Shown here one piece after another: positions 32,571 through 40,803 of a stretch of 64,000 bases of DNA (the first letter of the stretch is position 1; every line of letters starts with the position of its first letter). The position numbers and the translations under genes were made by a program. Under the pieces are notes generated by a model. That model was given only the letters and a program-made list of their open reading frames with translations, ran no database searches and was not told the origin of the DNA. Origin of the DNA: Streptomyces cyaneofuscatus. GTDB lineage: Bacteria > Actinomycetota > Actinomycetes > Streptomycetales > Streptomycetaceae. The DNA is taken from positions 93,254 through 157,253 of the forward strand of contig NZ_JOEM01000018.1 in the NCBI RefSeq assembly GCF_000718135.1. The letters run 5' to 3'.

Positions 32571-34880
32571 ATGCCGTCGTCACCGGCCTCACCGGCCCGC
32601 GCCGGCCGGGAGGCTGCCCCGCACCGCCGGGGCGCGCTGCGCCGCACCGGCGAGTGGTGCGCCCGGCACTTCCTCACCGTCCTCGTGCTGTGGGTCGCCG
32701 CGCTCGCCGGGCTCCAGGTCCTCCAGCACGCCTACGGCGGCGACTACTCCGACGACTTCTCGCTCCCCGGCACCCAGTCACAGGACGGCCTCGACGTCCT
32801 CAAGGCTCACGCGCCGCAGGCCGGCGGCTACAGCGCCCAAGTGGTCCTGCACGACGCCGGCAAGCCGCTCACCTCGGTCTCCGACCAGGTCGCCACGGCC
32901 GTCGCGGACCTGGAGAAGCTGCCCGACGTGCTCTCGGCGCAGAACCCGCTGCCGTCCTCCGGTTCCACCCCGCCCCCGCCGCCCGACCCGAACACCGGGC
33001 CGCTCTCCACCGACCAGAAGACCGCCTACATCACCGTCCGCTTCAGCGTGCAGCCCTCCACCCTGGGCGCGTCCTACCTCGACGGGGTCGACGCGGCGGT
33101 GAAGCCGCTGCGCTCGGCCGGGGTGGAGGTGGAGTACGGCGGACCGCTCGGCGAACTGGCCCGGCCCGAACCGAGCGACCGCACCAGCGAGGCGATCGGC
33201 TTCGGGGTGGCGGTCATCGTCCTGCTGATCGGCTTCGGCAGCCTGCTGGCCGCCGTGCTGCCGCTGGTCACCGCCCTGGTCTGCGCCCTGTGCGGGCTCG
33301 CGCTGCTCGGCCTGCTGGCCGCCGCCGCGACCTTCGCGACCGTCTCCCCCACGCTCGCCACGATGATCGGCATCGGTGTCGGCATCGACTACGCCCTCTT
33401 CCTGGTCACCCGGCACCGGCAGAACCTGATCGACGGCCAGGACCCGGTGACCGCCGCCGGGAACGCCGCCGCCACCAGCGGGCACGCGGTGCTGCTCTCC
33501 GGCTGCACGGTGATCATCGCGCTGTCGGGGCTCTGGGTCTCCGGCATCGGGTTCATCGGCAAGCTGGGCCTGGCCGCCGCGGTCACCGTGGTCACGGCGG
33601 TGCTCGGCGCCCTCACCCTCGTACCGGCGGTCCTCGGTCTCATCGGCCGCGGCATCGACCGGGTACGCGTACGGAAGCCGGTCGCCGAGACCGTACCGGC
33701 GCAGGACGGCTCGGAGGTGGGCGGCTGGCACCGGTACGCGCAGCGGGTGGAGCGGCGGCCCTGGTGGTTCCTGGCCGGCGGGGTGGTGCTGCTGGCCGTG
33801 CTGTCCTTCCCCGTCTTCTTCATCCAGCTCGGCCACATCGGCGACGGCGCCGACCCGAAGTCGTTCACCGACCGGCGCGCCTTCGACCTGATGTCGAGCG
33901 CCTTCGGCCCCGGCTCCAACGGCCCGCTGACCCTCGTCATCGACCAGAGCAAGGTGCCGTCCTCCGACCGTTCCGCCCTCGCCGACCAGGCGCAGAAGGC
34001 CCTCACGAACGTCCCGGACGCGGCCGTGATCACCCCGCTCACCGCCACATCGGACGGCGACGTGCTGACCGCCACCGCCTACTCGGTGGCCTCCCCGCAG
34101 GACGAGCGGACCACCTCCCTGACGAACCGGCTCACCGACGACGTCCTGCCGCAGGCCGTCTCCGGCACCGCCGCCGACACCTACGTCACCGGCACGACCG
34201 CCGCCCAGGTCGACTTCCTGGACATCGTCGCCGGCCGGCTGCCGCTGATCATCGCGGTCGTCGTGGCCCTGGCCTTCCTGGTGATCCTGGCCGTCTTCCG
34301 GGGGCTGCTCGTCGCGGTGAAGGCGGCCGTGCTCGACGTCCTGTCGATCGCCGCCTCGTACGGGGTCGTGGTGGCGGTCTTCCAGTGGGGCTGGGGCGGC
34401 CCGGCGCTGGGCGTGTCGGGGAAGGTGCCGATCGAGAGCTACGTGCCGATGATGATGTTCGCCATCGTCTTCGGCCTGAGCATGGACTACGAGATCTTCC
34501 TGCTCTCCCGCATCCACGAGGCCTGGGTGCGCACCGGGGACGCACGGGCGAGCGTGGCGCACGCGCTGGAGATCACCGCCCGGGTCATCACCTGCGCGGC
34601 GCTGATCATGGTGAGCGTCTTCGCCGCGTTCATCATCAGCGACAACATCGTGGTGAAGATGCTGGGCCTGGGGCTGGCCGCCAGCGTGCTCATCGACGCC
34701 ACCGTCGTACGGCTGCTGCTCGTCCCCGCGGTGATGACCCTGCTGGGCCGGTCCGCCTGGTGGATCCCGGGCCCGCTGGACCGGATCCTTCCGCATCTGG
34801 ACGCGGAGGGAAGCGCTCAGGAGTCCGAACGGTCACCGGGAGGAGTGAAGGACGTGACGAGCGGAGGGAGCCGCTCCTAG
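32571..34880 (+). CDS. MMPL-family RND transporter
   Basis: 769 residues with the two-half RND layout: TM1 (about 34-52), a large extracytoplasmic loop with a proline run (SSGSTPPPPPDPNTG), five TMs, then the repeat (TM7 about 400, second loop, TM8-12). Conserved Asp-Tyr pairs in the proton path are visible: GIGVGIDYALFLVTRHR and FGLSMDYEIFLLSRIHE. MmpL proteins export lipids or hydrophobic metabolites. The ATG at 32571 follows AGGGAG. The acyltransferase gene starts 9 bp after its stop, so the pair may make and export one acylated product (inference). Confidence 0.92.
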   Translation: MPSSPASPARAGREAAPHRRGALRRTGEWCARHFLTVLVLWVAALAGLQVLQHAYGGDYSDDFSLPGTQSQDGLDVLKAHAPQAGGYSAQVVLHDAGKPLTSVSDQVATAVADLEKLPDVLSAQNPLPSSGSTPPPPPDPNTGPLSTDQKTAYITVRFSVQPSTLGASYLDGVDAAVKPLRSAGVEVEYGGPLGELARPEPSDRTSEAIGFGVAVIVLLIGFGSLLAAVLPLVTALVCALCGLALLGLLAAAATFATVSPTLATMIGIGVGIDYALFLVTRHRQNLIDGQDPVTAAGNAAATSGHAVLLSGCTVIIALSGLWVSGIGFIGKLGLAAAVTVVTAVLGALTLVPAVLGLIGRGIDRVRVRKPVAETVPAQDGSEVGGWHRYAQRVERRPWWFLAGGVVLLAVLSFPVFFIQLGHIGDGADPKSFTDRRAFDLMSSAFGPGSNGPLTLVIDQSKVPSSDRSALADQAQKALTNVPDAAVITPLTATSDGDVLTATAYSVASPQDERTTSLTNRLTDDVLPQAVSGTAADTYVTGTTAAQVDFLDIVAGRLPLIIAVVVALAFLVILAVFRGLLVAVKAAVLDVLSIAASYGVVVAVFQWGWGGPALGVSGKVPIESYVPMMMFAIVFGLSMDYEIFLLSRIHEAWVRTGDARASVAHALEITARVITCAALIMVSVFAAFIISDNIVVKMLGLGLAASVLIDATVVRLLLVPAVMTLLGRSAWWIPGPLDRILPHLDAEGSAQESERSPGGVKDVTSGGSRS

Positions 34881-34889
34881 GGTGTCGGG

Positions 34890-36008
34890 ATGCCTTCCCC
34901 CCTCACCTCCGAGCAGCCGCGCCCCACCGCCGCCGCCGGAACCCCGGAGACCGGAAAGCCGGAGACCGGAAAGCCGACGACCGGAAAGCCGCCCGACGAC
35001 GGCCGCGACCACTTCTTCGACAACGCGAAATACCTGGCGATCGTCCTGGTGGCGGTCGGGCACGCGTGGGAGCCGCTGCCGAGCGGGCGGCTGGTGGAAG
35101 CCGCGTACACCCTGATCTACACCTTCCACATGCCGGTGTTCATCCTGATCGCGGGCTACTTCTCGCGCGGTTTCGAGCTGCGGCCGGACCGGGTGTGGAA
35201 GCTGATCACCAGCCTGCTGGTGCCGTATCTGATCTTCGAGCTCCTCTACACGGCCTTCCACCGCCTCACCCGCGACCCGGAGCTCCCGCTGTCGCTGCTG
35301 GAGCCCTACTGGCTGCTGTGGTTCCTGCCCGCGCTGTTCTTCTGGCGGCTCTCCACCCCCATCTGGCAGGCGGTCCGCGCCCCGGTGCTGGTCTCGCTCG
35401 CCGTCGCCGCCGTGGCGACCGTGTCACCCGCCGCCGACGGGGCCCTGCCCCTCCAGCGCATCCTGCAGTTCATGCCGTTCTACGTGCTGGGGCTGCGGCT
35501 GGGACCGGAGCACTTCGCGGCTCTGCGGCGTACGTGGGTACGCGTCGTCTCCGTACCGGTCTTCGCGCTCGGGCTGCTGGTCGCGTACTGGCTGGTGCCC
35601 CGCACGTCGACCTCGTGGTTCTTCCGGAAGAACAGCGCCCAGGAGATGGACACCGTCGGGTGGGCCGGGCCGGTGGCCACGCTCCTGCTGTTCGCGGCGG
35701 CCGTCGTGCTGGGCGCCTGCTTCCTGGCCTGGGTGCCCAGGGGGCGCAGCTGGATGACGGCGCTCGGCACCTGCACGCTGTACGGGTACCTGCTGCACGG
35801 CTTCGTCGTCCGGGGCCTGCGCAACGGGGGCTTCTACGAGCAGCCGTTCTTCGACACCACGCTGGGCACGGTCACCGTCACCGCCGGCGCGGCCGTCATG
35901 GTGACCGCTCTGTGCACCCCGTACGTACGGAGCCTGCTGCGGCCGCTGCTGGAGCCCCGCCTGGAGTGGGCCCGGCAGCGGCCGCCGAAGGCAACCCCTG
36001 CCGGGTGA
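34890..36008 (+). CDS. Membrane acyltransferase (fucose 4-O-acetylase-like)
   Basis: 372 residues of the acyltransferase-3 type: about ten membrane helices starting with FFDNAKYLAIVLVAVGHAWEP, which contains the conserved His of the family, and TFHMPVFILIAGYF. Closest by pattern to COG3594 (fucose 4-O-acetylase and relatives), which O-acetylates sugars or peptides at the membrane. The N-terminus carries three copies of a 5-residue repeat (ETGKP/TTGKP), encoded by near-identical 15-bp repeats at about 34949-34993. Probably co-transcribed with the MMPL gene. Confidence 0.82.
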   Translation: MPSPLTSEQPRPTAAAGTPETGKPETGKPTTGKPPDDGRDHFFDNAKYLAIVLVAVGHAWEPLPSGRLVEAAYTLIYTFHMPVFILIAGYFSRGFELRPDRVWKLITSLLVPYLIFELLYTAFHRLTRDPELPLSLLEPYWLLWFLPALFFWRLSTPIWQAVRAPVLVSLAVAAVATVSPAADGALPLQRILQFMPFYVLGLRLGPEHFAALRRTWVRVVSVPVFALGLLVAYWLVPRTSTSWFFRKNSAQEMDTVGWAGPVATLLLFAAAVVLGACFLAWVPRGRSWMTALGTCTLYGYLLHGFVVRGLRNGGFYEQPFFDTTLGTVTVTAGAAVMVTALCTPYVRSLLRPLLEPRLEWARQRPPKATPAG

Positions 36009-36012
36009 CCGC

Positions 36013-36381
36013 TCAGAGGCTGTCGGAACCCTGCGCGGGACCCGGTGCCGGGGCGGGGGCCGGAGCCGCGACCGCCGGGGTGCCCAGGAGCGCGGACGCC
36101 GTCTCCAGCGGGGTGCGGGCGGCAGCGGCGGCCGGGGCGGGCGCCGTCTCGGCCGTACGGCAGGTGAAGCCGAGCTTCGAGAGCGCCCGGACGACCTCGG
36201 CGGAGGAGAAGTCACGCCGGTCCTGCCGGGTGATCACCTCGCCGACCTGCTTGACCGGGTAGACACGGCGGCTGATGACCACCGCGTCCCCGGTGACGGG
36301 TTCGGGCTTGATGCCCTTCATCGAGTCCTCGACCTCGTTCTTGAACAGATCGAAGGGGAAGCGGGCGATGACACAGCGCAT
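36013..36381 (-). CDS. Uncharacterised protein with Pro/Ala-rich tail
   Basis: 122 residues. The first 80 are well ordered and hydrophilic (MRCVIARFPFDLFKNEVEDSM ... AVVISRRVYPVKQVGEVITRQDRRDFSSAEVVRALSKLGFTC). The rest is Ala/Pro-rich low complexity. I recognise no named domain. Codon use and its place after the DEAD-box helicase (92 bp, same strand) suggest a real gene, perhaps sharing its transcript. Function unknown. Confidence 0.7.
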   Translation of the reverse strand: MRCVIARFPFDLFKNEVEDSMKGIKPEPVTGDAVVISRRVYPVKQVGEVITRQDRRDFSSAEVVRALSKLGFTCRTAETAPAPAAAAARTPLETASALLGTPAVAAPAPAPAPGPAQGSDSL

Positions 36382-36473
36382 GGGTCCTCAACAGGGTCGA
36401 GTGGCTCGGGGGGCCGCACGGCGGAGCCGTACGGGGAGGGTGGCGGCGCGCGTGCGCCGCCACCCCGCGCGGG

Positions 36474-38045
36474 CTACGCGGCGCGGTTGGACCGGCGCAT
36501 CGCGGCGGCCGCACGCGCCTCCGGCGTCGGCACGGCCGGACCACGGCCGCGACGGGCCGGGGCCCCGCCGCCGCGCTTGGTGCCACGCCCCATGAACGCG
36601 CCGCCACCGCCGCGGCCGGAGCGCTCCTTGGGCGGGGAGGTGATGACGACCGGGACGCCCGAGGGCGTCTGCGCGCCGGTGATCCGGCTCAGCTCGGCCT
36701 CGCCGGAGCGGACCTGGGCGATCTGCGGGGTGATCCCGGCGTCCGCCATCAGGCGGGTCATCTCGCGGCGCTGGTTGGGCAGCACCAGCGTGACGACGCT
36801 GCCGGACTCCCCGGCCCGGGCGGTACGGCCGCCGCGGTGCAGGTAGTCCTTGTGGTCGCTCGGCGGGTCCACGTTGACGACCAGGTCGAGGTTGTCGACG
36901 TGGATGCCACGCGCCGCGACATTGGTCGCGACCAGGACCGTGACGTGCCCGGTCTTGAAGCGCTCCAGGGTGCGGGTGCGCTGCGGCTGGGACTTGCCGC
37001 CGTGCAGCGCGGCCGCCCGGACCCCGCTGTGCAGCAGGTGGTCGGTGAGCTTGTCCACCGCGTGCTTGGTGTCCAGGAACATGATCACGCGCCCCTCGCG
37101 GGCGGCGATCTCCGTGGTCGTGGCGTACTTGTCGGCGCCCTGGACGTAGAGCACGTGGTGCTCCATCGTCGTGACGGCACCGGCGGCCGGGTCGACGGAG
37201 TGGACGACCGGGTCGTTGAGGTAGCGCTTGACGAGCAGGTCGACGTTGCGGTCGAGCGTCGCCGAGAAGAGCATCCGCTGCCCCTCCGGGTTCACCTGGT
37301 CGAGCAGCTCGGTGACCTGCGGCATGAAGCCCATGTCGGCCATCTGGTCGGCCTCGTCGAGGACGGTGATGGTGACCCGGTCCAGCCGGCAGTCGCCGCG
37401 CTCGATGAGGTCCTTGAGCCGGCCCGGCGTGGCGACGACGACTTCGGCGCCGCCGCGCAGCGCGCTGGCCTGGCGGCCGATGGACATGCCGCCCACGACG
37501 GTGGCGATGCGGAGCTTGAGCGACCGGGCGTACGGGGTGAGCGCGTCGGTGACCTGCTGGGCCAGCTCCCGCGTGGGGACGAGCACCAGGGCGAGCGGAC
37601 GCTTGGCGTCGGCGCGGCGGCCCTCGGTACGGGCCAGCAGGGCGAGGCCGAAGGCGAGGGTCTTGCCCGAGCCGGTGCGGCCACGGCCGAGCACGTCACG
37701 GCCGGCCAGCGAGTTCGGCAGGGTGGCCGCCTGGATCGGGAACGGGACGGTCATGCCCTCGGCGACGAGCGCCGCCTTGAGCGTGGCGGGCATCTCCAGC
37801 TCGCCGAAGGTCTCGGCGGCGGGCAGCGCCGGGGTGATGGTCACCGGCAGGGCGAACTCGCCCTTCAGCGCCGAGCTGCGACGACTGGAGCCACCGGAGC
37901 GCTTGGGGCCGCCACCGAACCCGGCGGCGCGGCGCTCGCCACCGCCGGAGTAGCGGGGGGCGCCGCCGCTGCGGGCGCCGGAGGGGCCGCCGGAGCGGGT
38001 GCGGGCGAATCGGTCGTTCGAGCGGGGGGTACGTTCGCGGTTCAT
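36474..38045 (-). CDS. DEAD-box RNA helicase
   Basis: 523 residues. Both RecA-like domains are complete: Q motif region FPIQAATLP, motif I GRTGSGKT, Ia PTRELAQQ, II DEAD, III SAT, then motif IV-VI ending HRGGRTARAG. N- and C-terminal tails are basic and rich in Arg/Gly/Ser, as in cold-induced RhlE/CsdA-type helicases that unwind RNA at low temperature. It is near the cold-shock protein gene on the same strand. The ATG at 38045 follows AGGAAAGG, and part of that site touches a hairpin (see 38057-38079). Confidence 0.95.
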   Translation of the reverse strand: MNRERTPRSNDRFARTRSGGPSGARSGGAPRYSGGGERRAAGFGGGPKRSGGSSRRSSALKGEFALPVTITPALPAAETFGELEMPATLKAALVAEGMTVPFPIQAATLPNSLAGRDVLGRGRTGSGKTLAFGLALLARTEGRRADAKRPLALVLVPTRELAQQVTDALTPYARSLKLRIATVVGGMSIGRQASALRGGAEVVVATPGRLKDLIERGDCRLDRVTITVLDEADQMADMGFMPQVTELLDQVNPEGQRMLFSATLDRNVDLLVKRYLNDPVVHSVDPAAGAVTTMEHHVLYVQGADKYATTTEIAAREGRVIMFLDTKHAVDKLTDHLLHSGVRAAALHGGKSQPQRTRTLERFKTGHVTVLVATNVAARGIHVDNLDLVVNVDPPSDHKDYLHRGGRTARAGESGSVVTLVLPNQRREMTRLMADAGITPQIAQVRSGEAELSRITGAQTPSGVPVVITSPPKERSGRGGGGAFMGRGTKRGGGAPARRGRGPAVPTPEARAAAAMRRSNRAA

Positions 38046-38056
38046 GCAGAACCTTT

Positions 38057-38079
38057 CCTCGATGGGGCACGTATCGAGG
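38057..38079 (-). promoter_or_regulatory. Hairpin at the helicase ribosome-binding site
   Basis: In the message, CCTCGAT and ATCGAGG pair around a 9-nt loop. The 3' arm ends in GAGG, contiguous with the AAAGG of the ribosome site 6 nt before the ATG. The hairpin could block ribosome entry, so a temperature- or helicase-responsive switch is possible. Confidence 0.4.
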
Positions 38080-38234
38080 GATTCTTTTTCGGGAAGCGGC
38101 CGTGAACGGCACCCAGAATCGCAAGAACGAGCCGATGAAATGACAAAGGGGAGCGAAGCCCGGCCGCCGGGAATCAGTGCACCGGACGCGGCTTCGTCAG
38201 GGGGCGCGCTCGGCGGGCCCCGGAAACAGCAACG

Positions 38235-38270
38235 AGCTGGGGCCCGCACCCCAAGGTGCGGGCCCCAGCT
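38235..38270 (-). terminator. Strong hairpin downstream of the cold-shock gene
   Basis: AGCTGGGGCCCGCACC (38235-38250) pairs perfectly over 16 bp with GGTGCGGGCCCCAGCT (38255-38270) around a 4-nt loop, 21 bp past the cold-shock stop. It has no T-tract, as usual in Streptomyces. The rest of 38046-38290 is helicase leader without a gene. Confidence 0.85.
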
Positions 38271-38290
38271 GCGCAGAACTACCTGAGCGA

Positions 38291-38494
38291 TCAGGCGGGG
38301 GTGATGTTCTCGGCCTGCGGGCCCTTCTGGCCCTGCGTGACGTCGAAGTTCACCTTCTGGCCCTCCTGCAGCTCGCGGAAGCCGGAGGCGGCGATGTTGG
38401 AGTAGTGGGCGAAGACGTCAGCGCCGCCGCCGTCCTGCTCGATGAAGCCGAAGCCCTTTTCCGCGTTGAACCACTTCACGGTGCCAGTAGCCAT
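38291..38494 (-). CDS. Cold-shock protein (CspA-like)
   Basis: 67 residues, one cold-shock domain with RNP1 KGFGFI and RNP2 VFAHYSNI. It binds single-stranded RNA and DNA and melts secondary structure. ATG at 38494 after AAGGAG. The region upstream (38495-38827) has no gene and is unusually AT-rich for this window. A TACTGT box on the minus strand at 38674-38669 would give a leader of about 165 nt, in line with the long leaders of cold-shock messages (promoter call tentative). Confidence 0.96.
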   Translation of the reverse strand: MATGTVKWFNAEKGFGFIEQDGGGADVFAHYSNIAASGFRELQEGQKVNFDVTQGQKGPQAENITPA

Positions 38495-38827
38495 GTCATA
38501 TCTCCTTAGGGGAGGGGCAGTGCCCGTGGGCCCACACTGTGCGGACCCCACGTCGCCGCGATGATTACCCCGTCCGGAAGAACACCGGAAATACAAAAGC
38601 GCACCTACCGACATCGAGTCGGCTGATGCACTTGAAGTTTTTGGGAACCACAACTGCAACTGAGATCAACAGTAGCACGGCAGCACCGGAAGACGCTGAA
38701 CGGAATATCACTCGGCATGGCGGAACAAAATCGCGGAAGAAAAAGCCTCATCGCGCATTGCGTGAAATTCTGTGCTGGCGAATGCAGATATGTTCCGGGC
38801 GCCGGGCGCGGGCGGCCCCGGGCGGGC

Positions 38828-39154
38828 TCAGCGGTCCGCGCCGCCGCGCAGCTCCTCGTTGAGGCGGAGCGCCTCTTCGAGCTGGTCCTCCAGGATGACG
38901 ATGCGGCAGGCGGCCTCGACGGGCGTGCCGGCGTCGACCAGCTCGCGGGCGCGGGCGGCGATGCGCAACTGGTAGCGGGAGTAACGGCGGTGGCCGCCCT
39001 CGGAGCGCAGCGGCGTGATCAGCCGGGCCTCACCGATCGCCCGCAGGAAACCCGGCGTCGCCCCGATCATCTCGGCGGCGCGCCCCATCGTGTAGGCGGG
39101 GTAGTCGTCGTCGTCGAACCGGTCGATGGCGTGCGAGGGGGTCTCCGGGGGCAT
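38828..39154 (-). CDS. MerR-like HTH regulator
   Basis: 108 residues. A MerR-type winged helix runs from about 20 to 85 (YTMGRAAEMIGATPGFLRAIGEARLITPLRSEGGHRRYSRYQLR), followed by a short C-terminal helix (VILEDQLEEALRLNEEL) that can make the dimer coiled coil. No effector domain is attached, so it is of the minimal MerR kind common in Streptomyces. ATG at 39154 after AGAGGT. Its promoter lies in the gap shared with the small RNA gene. Confidence 0.88.
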   Translation of the reverse strand: MPPETPSHAIDRFDDDDYPAYTMGRAAEMIGATPGFLRAIGEARLITPLRSEGGHRRYSRYQLRIAARARELVDAGTPVEAACRIVILEDQLEEALRLNEELRGGADR

Positions 39155-39342
39155 CTGCACCTCTTCTGTCACGCATGACCGAGGGCCCGGGGGCGCCGTA
39201 CGCCTGCGGGGTGCCCCTCTGCTGCGTACCGCTGTTTCACCTGACTGCACAAGAAACCCTAATCGCCCGGGAAGGACATGTCTATCGCGGCCGGAACAGG
39301 TTTCGGCCACCGGCGGCGGGGCGATGGCCGACATGCCGATGG

Positions 39343-39390
39343 AACTGACCGACTGGTCAGTTGTCGTCGGGCGGACCGCGGGGCCATAAT
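39343..39390 (+). promoter_or_regulatory. Promoter with operator-like dyad for a small RNA
   Basis: TTGTCG (39361-39366), an 18-bp spacer and CATAAT (39385-39390) resemble a vegetative promoter. Overlapping the -35 is AACTGACC-GACT-GGTCAGTT (39343-39362), a perfect 8-bp-arm dyad of the kind bound by TetR-like repressors. No TetR gene is in the neighbourhood. Confidence 0.6.
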
Positions 39391-39396
39391 GCAGGC

Positions 39397-39536
39397 GTAG
39401 CCCTTCACGCATCCCCCGTCGTGAAGGGCTACACCCCTGTCCGGAGACGGTTCCGGGGCTGCCCGGAGACGGTCGCCGGGGGCGTCGGCCATCACGGGCA
39501 AGGGACTCCCCTCGTGGTCCCCTGCCCGTGTTTTTT
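39397..39536 (+). ncRNA. Predicted small RNA of about 140 nt, possibly 6C-like
   Basis: Seven bases after the -10 box the sequence enters a perfect 13-bp hairpin, GTAGCCCTTCACG (39397-39409) with CGTGAAGGGCTAC (39420-39432), loop CATCCCCCGT. A middle part with two copies of CCGGAGACGGT follows (about 39443 and 39465), then a terminator hairpin with a C-rich loop. Two stem-loops with C-rich loops recall the actinobacterial 6C RNA class, but I cannot confirm the family by eye. No credible coding frame fits here. It lies between the MerR-like gene (divergent) and the XRE gene. Confidence 0.65.
39493..39536 (+). terminator. Intrinsic terminator of the small RNA
   Basis: CACGGGCAAGGGAC pairs with GTCCCCTGCCCGTG with one imperfect position, then comes TTTTTT (39531-39536). 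A true stem plus T-tract is rare in this genome, and shows that a plus-strand transcript ends here, before the XRE gene. Confidence 0.85.
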
Positions 39537-39605
39537 CGAGTTAACAGTGACGTAGAGTGTTTGCGCAAGCTCAGTTCCGACTCCGAGGTGAGCATGGAGG
39601 CCCGG

Positions 39606-40178
39606 ATGACCACGGTCGACGGTGACGAACCCGGTACGGAACGGAACGAAACGCCCGAGCCGGCCGGGCCGCCCCCGCTGAACTCGCTGCGGGAAAAGGT
39701 CGAGTACATGGTCGAGAAGACCTTCCCCGGCCAGAAGATCTCGGGCCGGGTCTTCGCGGAGCTGGTGCGGGAGCGCGGCGGATCCCTCTCGCACAGCTAC
39801 TTCTCCAACATCCTCGCCGGCAAGGTCACCCAGCCGTCGGAGGAGATCCTCAAGGCCCTGGGGCTGGGGTTCGGCGTCGACTGGCGCTTCTTCAAGGAGG
39901 AGTCCGAGGTCGTCGACGACGTCGTGGCGGGGCTCCAGTTCCTGGCCAAGCGGCGGACCGGGGAGATCAGCGGGGTGGCGGGACGGGGGCTGGACGACGA
40001 GGGGCTCCCGCCGGAGCTGCTGCAGTTCGCGCTCTCCCTGCTGGAGGACGCGGCGCGGGACAGCTCGCGGCAGGACAGCCCGCAGGGCAGCCCGCACGGC
40101 AGCCCGCAGGGGCGAGCGGGCGAGAGCTCGGGGGAGAGGTCGGGGGAGAGGTCGCCGAACCGCCCGCAGGGCACGTAG
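39606..40178 (+). CDS. XRE-type HTH regulator (partner of the ImmA/IrrE protease)
   Basis: 190 residues. An XRE-like helix-turn-helix spans about 22-105 (LREKVEYMVEKTFPGQKISGRVFAELVRERGGSLSHSYFSNILAGKVTQPSEEILKALG). A linker and a Ser/Gly/Gln-rich repetitive tail (DSPQGSPHGSPQG) follow. Such proteins repress their own operon and are often cut by the adjacent ImmA/IrrE protease. The ATG at 39606 has GGAGG 5 bases upstream. An ATG at 39594 is also possible. The 8-bp palindrome TTGCGCAA (39561-39568) in its leader may be its operator. The protease gene starts 10 bp after its stop. Confidence 0.85.
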   Translation: MTTVDGDEPGTERNETPEPAGPPPLNSLREKVEYMVEKTFPGQKISGRVFAELVRERGGSLSHSYFSNILAGKVTQPSEEILKALGLGFGVDWRFFKEESEVVDDVVAGLQFLAKRRTGEISGVAGRGLDDEGLPPELLQFALSLLEDAARDSSRQDSPQGSPHGSPQGRAGESSGERSGERSPNRPQGT

Positions 40179-40188
40179 CGTCGGTGTC

Positions 40189-40803
40189 ATGTCCCTGCGG
40201 AAGCTGCGCAAAGAGTGCGAGGCACAGCTCGCCGACCTGCCCATCCCGGCCCCGTTCTCGCTGACCGGTCTGGTCGCCAACATGGAGGCGGCGCGCGGCC
40301 GCACCATCCGGCTCCACGAGATGCCCGACCGGCTCGTCCGCGTCAACGCCGCCTGCGGGCTGCGCCTGAAGGCCGGGGACACCAGCCTCGTCCTCTACCG
40401 CCGCAGGCCGACCGCGTACCAGACCGAGCACGTCATCCTGCACGAGCTCTGCCACGAGTGGTTCGACCACGGGACGACCCTCGACGCCGAGCAACTGCGC
40501 ACGCTGCTCCCGGTCTTCGACACCTCGCTGATCGCCCGGATGATCTCCCCCGAGGCCGCCGCGTCCTTCGCCTCCGGCGGCTCCACCGTGCAGGCCCGCG
40601 CGCAGTACGCCACCCACGACGAACGCATGGCCGAATTCGGTGCCTCCCTGATCCCCCGGATGGCGCGGGACCTCACCACCGATGACATGGTGGGGCGGCT
40701 GACCGACTCCCTGTCCCGCCCGGTGGCCCACCGCCGACGCGGACCGTTCCCCCTGATCTCCCGGATCCGCCGGATCCCCAAGACCCCCCGGAAACCGCTG
40801 TGA
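40189..40803 (+). CDS. ImmA/IrrE-family metallopeptidase
   Basis: 204 residues. The zinc-protease motif HELCHEW (HExxH) sits near residue 84, with a downstream acidic segment (HDERMAEFGASLIPRM) likely to supply the third ligand. ImmA/IrrE proteases cleave partner repressors after a signal (phage induction, DNA damage), freeing transcription. The C-terminus is a basic Pro/Arg-rich tail. It follows the XRE gene by 10 bp and its stop overlaps the next start (GTGA), so the unit is co-translated. Confidence 0.9.
   Translation: MSLRKLRKECEAQLADLPIPAPFSLTGLVANMEAARGRTIRLHEMPDRLVRVNAACGLRLKAGDTSLVLYRRRPTAYQTEHVILHELCHEWFDHGTTLDAEQLRTLLPVFDTSLIARMISPEAAASFASGGSTVQARAQYATHDERMAEFGASLIPRMARDLTTDDMVGRLTDSLSRPVAHRRRGPFPLISRIRRIPKTPRKPL

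Noticed and set aside
39361..39555. A 64-codon open frame over the small-RNA region
   Set aside because: Its codons do not follow genome usage, it has no ribosome site, and it is interrupted by the hairpins and terminator that better explain the sequence.
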